From Kluyveromyces lactis (Eukaryota; Ascomycota; Saccharomycetes; Saccharomycetales; Saccharomycetaceae), in assembly GCF_000002515.2 (NCBI RefSeq), contig NC_006041.1, positions 2,170,001 to 2,234,000 on the forward strand: a stretch of 64,000 nucleotides of DNA, in the 5' to 3' direction. The notes under the pieces were generated by a model. It searched no databases. It was not told the DNA's origin and saw nothing but the letters and a program-made list of their open reading frames with translations. Within the stretch, counting starts at the first letter, position 1; every line of letters starts with the position of its first letter. This document shows positions 62,440-64,000 of the stretch, piece by piece. The position numbers were made by a program, and so were the translations under genes.

Positions 62440-63187
62440 CATGTGATTACCCGGACATAAAATTACGATTGAACAACGGATTGGAAAGTAGTGGATGGAA
62501 GATAACTGTGGGTAAGAAAATCAAGGGAGGAACAAATGAGGGGAGGCGAATTTTCAGTTCACGTGATTGAAGGTCAATGTTACCCGGAAGTGGAGGACAA
62601 ACCCGAAGGGAAGTTGTAAAAATGCAAGAGAAAGGCAGATAGGGGAGAAGAGAGTAAGAGTGGAGTAAGAGGCACGTGATATGCGATAAAGCGGGTTAAC
62701 TGCATGAGGTGAGGAAGGAAGTAATTTTAAATGAGGTTTGGTGGCAAGAGAAGCAGAAATGGGAGATGTGGGATGGGAATTGTTTGTGCGGGTAACTGTA
62801 GTAGCTCAGACAGGATCATTGAGGGAACATGATGGATGGAGAGGTGTAGTTTAAGTGCGGGTAAGCAGTAATTGTGAAAAAGATACAATCTGATACTCAG
62901 AGGGAGAGGGAGAGAGACTGGAGGGAAAGGCGGAATGAGAAGCAGGAGATGGGAAGCACGTGATTTATAAGAGAGCAGGGTAACTAAGGAAGTGATGAAG
63001 TGAAGTAATTTGAGATGAAGTTTGATGGCAAGAAGAGCAAAAGTTGGAAGAAGTTGAAAATGGGTGATATTGTGCGGGTAACGTGTGTATCCCAGGTACA
63101 AGACAACCATGGGCAAGGACCAAGCCAAGCATTGGCCATGGCAAGAAGATGGATTGACAAAGAAGTTGTGATGGAAGTGCGGGTAAG
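62440..63187. promoter_or_regulatory. Array of Reb1-type and Cbf1-type sites
   Basis: Reb1-type core CGGGTAA or its complement at 62447-62453, 62580-62586, 62789-62795, 62858-62864, 63075-63081 and 63180-63186, with a TTACCCT-type variant at 62977-62984. Cbf1-type CACGTGAT at 62560-62567, 62673-62680 and 62957-62964, plus CATGTGAT at 62440-62447, all in the same orientation. Binding is inferred from the known yeast consensus sequences. Confidence 0.7.
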
Positions 63188-63200
63188 GGGAAATGGTGAA
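62640..63200. repeat. Diverged tandem duplication inside the R element
   Basis: Two units, about 62640-62890 and 62925-63200, share an ordered set of segments: CACGTGAT, a GGTTAAC or GGGTAAC, a TTTGRTGGCAAGA segment, GTGCGGGTAAC, and GTGCGGGTAAG followed by GTGAAAAA. The offset is 284-286 bases at first and 322 at the last landmark, so the units have drifted by indels. Confidence 0.7.
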
Positions 63201-63336
63201 AAACAGTCAAGAATACAGCCAAAAAAAGTATAAATTGAGGAATGAGAATGGATGAGAGGAAAGGAGGAAAAAGAAATTAAAGTAAAAAACAAAGAAGCAA
63301 AATTACCGAAAGAGGAAATCCGTTTCGAGTGATTAA

Positions 63337-63472
63337 AACATGAGAAAATGAGATAATGAGAAAATGAGAAAATGAGAAATGAGGAAATGAGAAATTTGAG
63401 AAAATGAGAAAATGAAAAAATAAAAAAATAAAAAAGTAAAAAAAAATAAAAAAATGAAAAAATGAAATTACC
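63337..63472 (+). repeat. Purine low-complexity tract (ATGAGAAA / ATGAAAAA units)
   Basis: Irregular 7-9-base units of the form ATGAGAAA change gradually into ATAAAAAA and ATGAAAAA. It is the telomere-proximal end of the R element and separates it from the repeat array by about 15 bases. Confidence 0.85.
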
Positions 63473-63487
63473 AGAAAGGAAGAAGGG

Positions 63488-64000
63488 GGTGTACGGATTT
63501 GATTAGGTATGTGGTGTACGGATTTGATTAGGTATGTGGTGTACGGATTTGATTAGGTATGTGGTGTACGGATTTGATTAGGTATGTGGTGTACGGATTT
63601 GATTAGGTATGTGGTGTACGGATTTGATTAGGTATGTGGTGTACGGATTTGATTAGGTATGTGGTGTACGGATTTGATTAGGTATGTGGTGTACGGATTT
63701 GATTAGGTATGTGGTGTACGGATTTGATTAGGTATGTGGTGTACGGATTTGATTAGGTATGTGGTGTACGGATTTGATTAGGTATGTGGTGTACGGATTT
63801 GATTAGGTATGTGGTGTACGGATTTTGATTAGGTATGTGGTGTACGGATTTGATTAGGTATGTGGTGTACGGATTTGATTAGGTATGTGGTGTACGGATT
63901 TGATTAGGTATGTGGTGTACGGATTTGATTAGGTATGTGGTGTACGGATTTGATTAGGTATGTGGTGTACGGATTTGATTAGGTATGTGGTGTACGGATT
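63488..64000 (+). repeat. Telomere: K. lactis 25-base repeats
   Basis: After a GGTGT at 63488-63492 come 20 complete repeats of the unit that starts ACGGATTTGATTAGG and ends GTGGTGT, then 7 bases of another at the window end. All are identical except the 14th, from 63818, which has ATTTTG for ATTTG. The G-rich strand runs toward higher coordinates, as at a right chromosome end. Rap1 binds this repeat and telomerase copies it. Confidence 0.97.

Larger units (their letters stand above)
62390..63487. repeat. Subtelomeric R element (purine-rich strand)
   Basis: About 1.1 kb in which the plus strand is overwhelmingly purine (runs of GA, GGGA, GGAA) and the minus strand correspondingly pyrimidine. 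A block with such strand bias next to nearly all telomeres is the described R element of K. lactis (Nickles and McEachern). It contains six CGGGTAA/TTACCCG sites and four CAYGTGAT sites, an internal duplication, and ends in a GAGAAAAT/GAAAAAAT low-complexity tract just before the telomere. The frames found here reflect the lack of stops in biased sequence. Confidence 0.85.

Noticed and set aside
62440-62964. CACGTGAT sites as a centromere CDEI element
   Set aside because: No AT-rich CDEII of the right length and no CDEIII follow, and the position is telomeric.
62727-63292. Long frames on both strands in the purine-rich block
   Set aside because: Purine/pyrimidine bias removes stop codons in some frames; the predicted Leu/Ser/Pro-rich and Lys/Glu-rich products are artefacts of composition.
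63488-64000. Regular repeats as a CRISPR-like array
   Set aside because: There are no spacers. The unit is the K. lactis telomere repeat and lies at the chromosome end.

Overview
The window is the right end of a chromosome of a budding yeast that never underwent the whole-genome duplication, almost certainly Kluyveromyces lactis or a very close relative. Three things point there. The last ~510 bases are a tandem array of the 25-base K. lactis telomere repeat with the G-rich strand running toward the end. Next to it lies a purine-rich subtelomeric block matching the known K. lactis R element. The internal gene order interleaves genes that S. cerevisiae carries on two sister regions (YBR164-YBR175 and YPL104-YPL109), with orientations conserved, as expected of a pre-duplication genome.

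Region 1 (about 1-28.1 kb) is conserved chromosome. In order: an Eat1-type mitochondrial alcohol acetyltransferase, a small acidic orphan, MSD1, SWD3, UMP1, the single SMY2/SYH1 gene, SEC66, NPL4, SSE1, a YPL107W-like gene, PEX32, POP7, a YPL108W-like gene, DAL3, TYR1, UBS1, ARL1 and CQD1. DAL3 stands alone here instead of in an allantoin cluster. CQD1 appears to have an unusual intron near its 3' end. Synteny with S. cerevisiae stops after CQD1.

Region 2 (about 28.1-55.3 kb) is gene-poor accessory DNA for nutrient uptake and the cell surface: a broken SIT/ARN siderophore transporter gene, three related Cwp1-like GPI cell-wall protein genes, an MFS transporter with a His/Met-rich loop, a secreted PHO5-type acid phosphatase, a UGA4-type GABA permease with GATA sites, and a divergent pair of a CEL2/LAC12-type disaccharide transporter and a GH3 beta-glucosidase. 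The beta-glucosidase is interrupted by one in-frame stop although the rest of the frame, and both catalytic residues, are intact.

Region 3 (about 55.3-64 kb) is the subtelomere: Ty1/copia-type LTR relics, a Flo-type GPI adhesin gene lying between LTR relics, a degraded Ty1/copia element on the minus strand (5' LTR, initiator-tRNA primer site, gag-like frame, reverse-transcriptase remnant), a short unidentified frame, the R element with an array of Reb1-type and Cbf1-type sites, and the telomere. I see no tRNA, rRNA, CRISPR or centromere. Only ATG starts were accepted for protein-coding genes.
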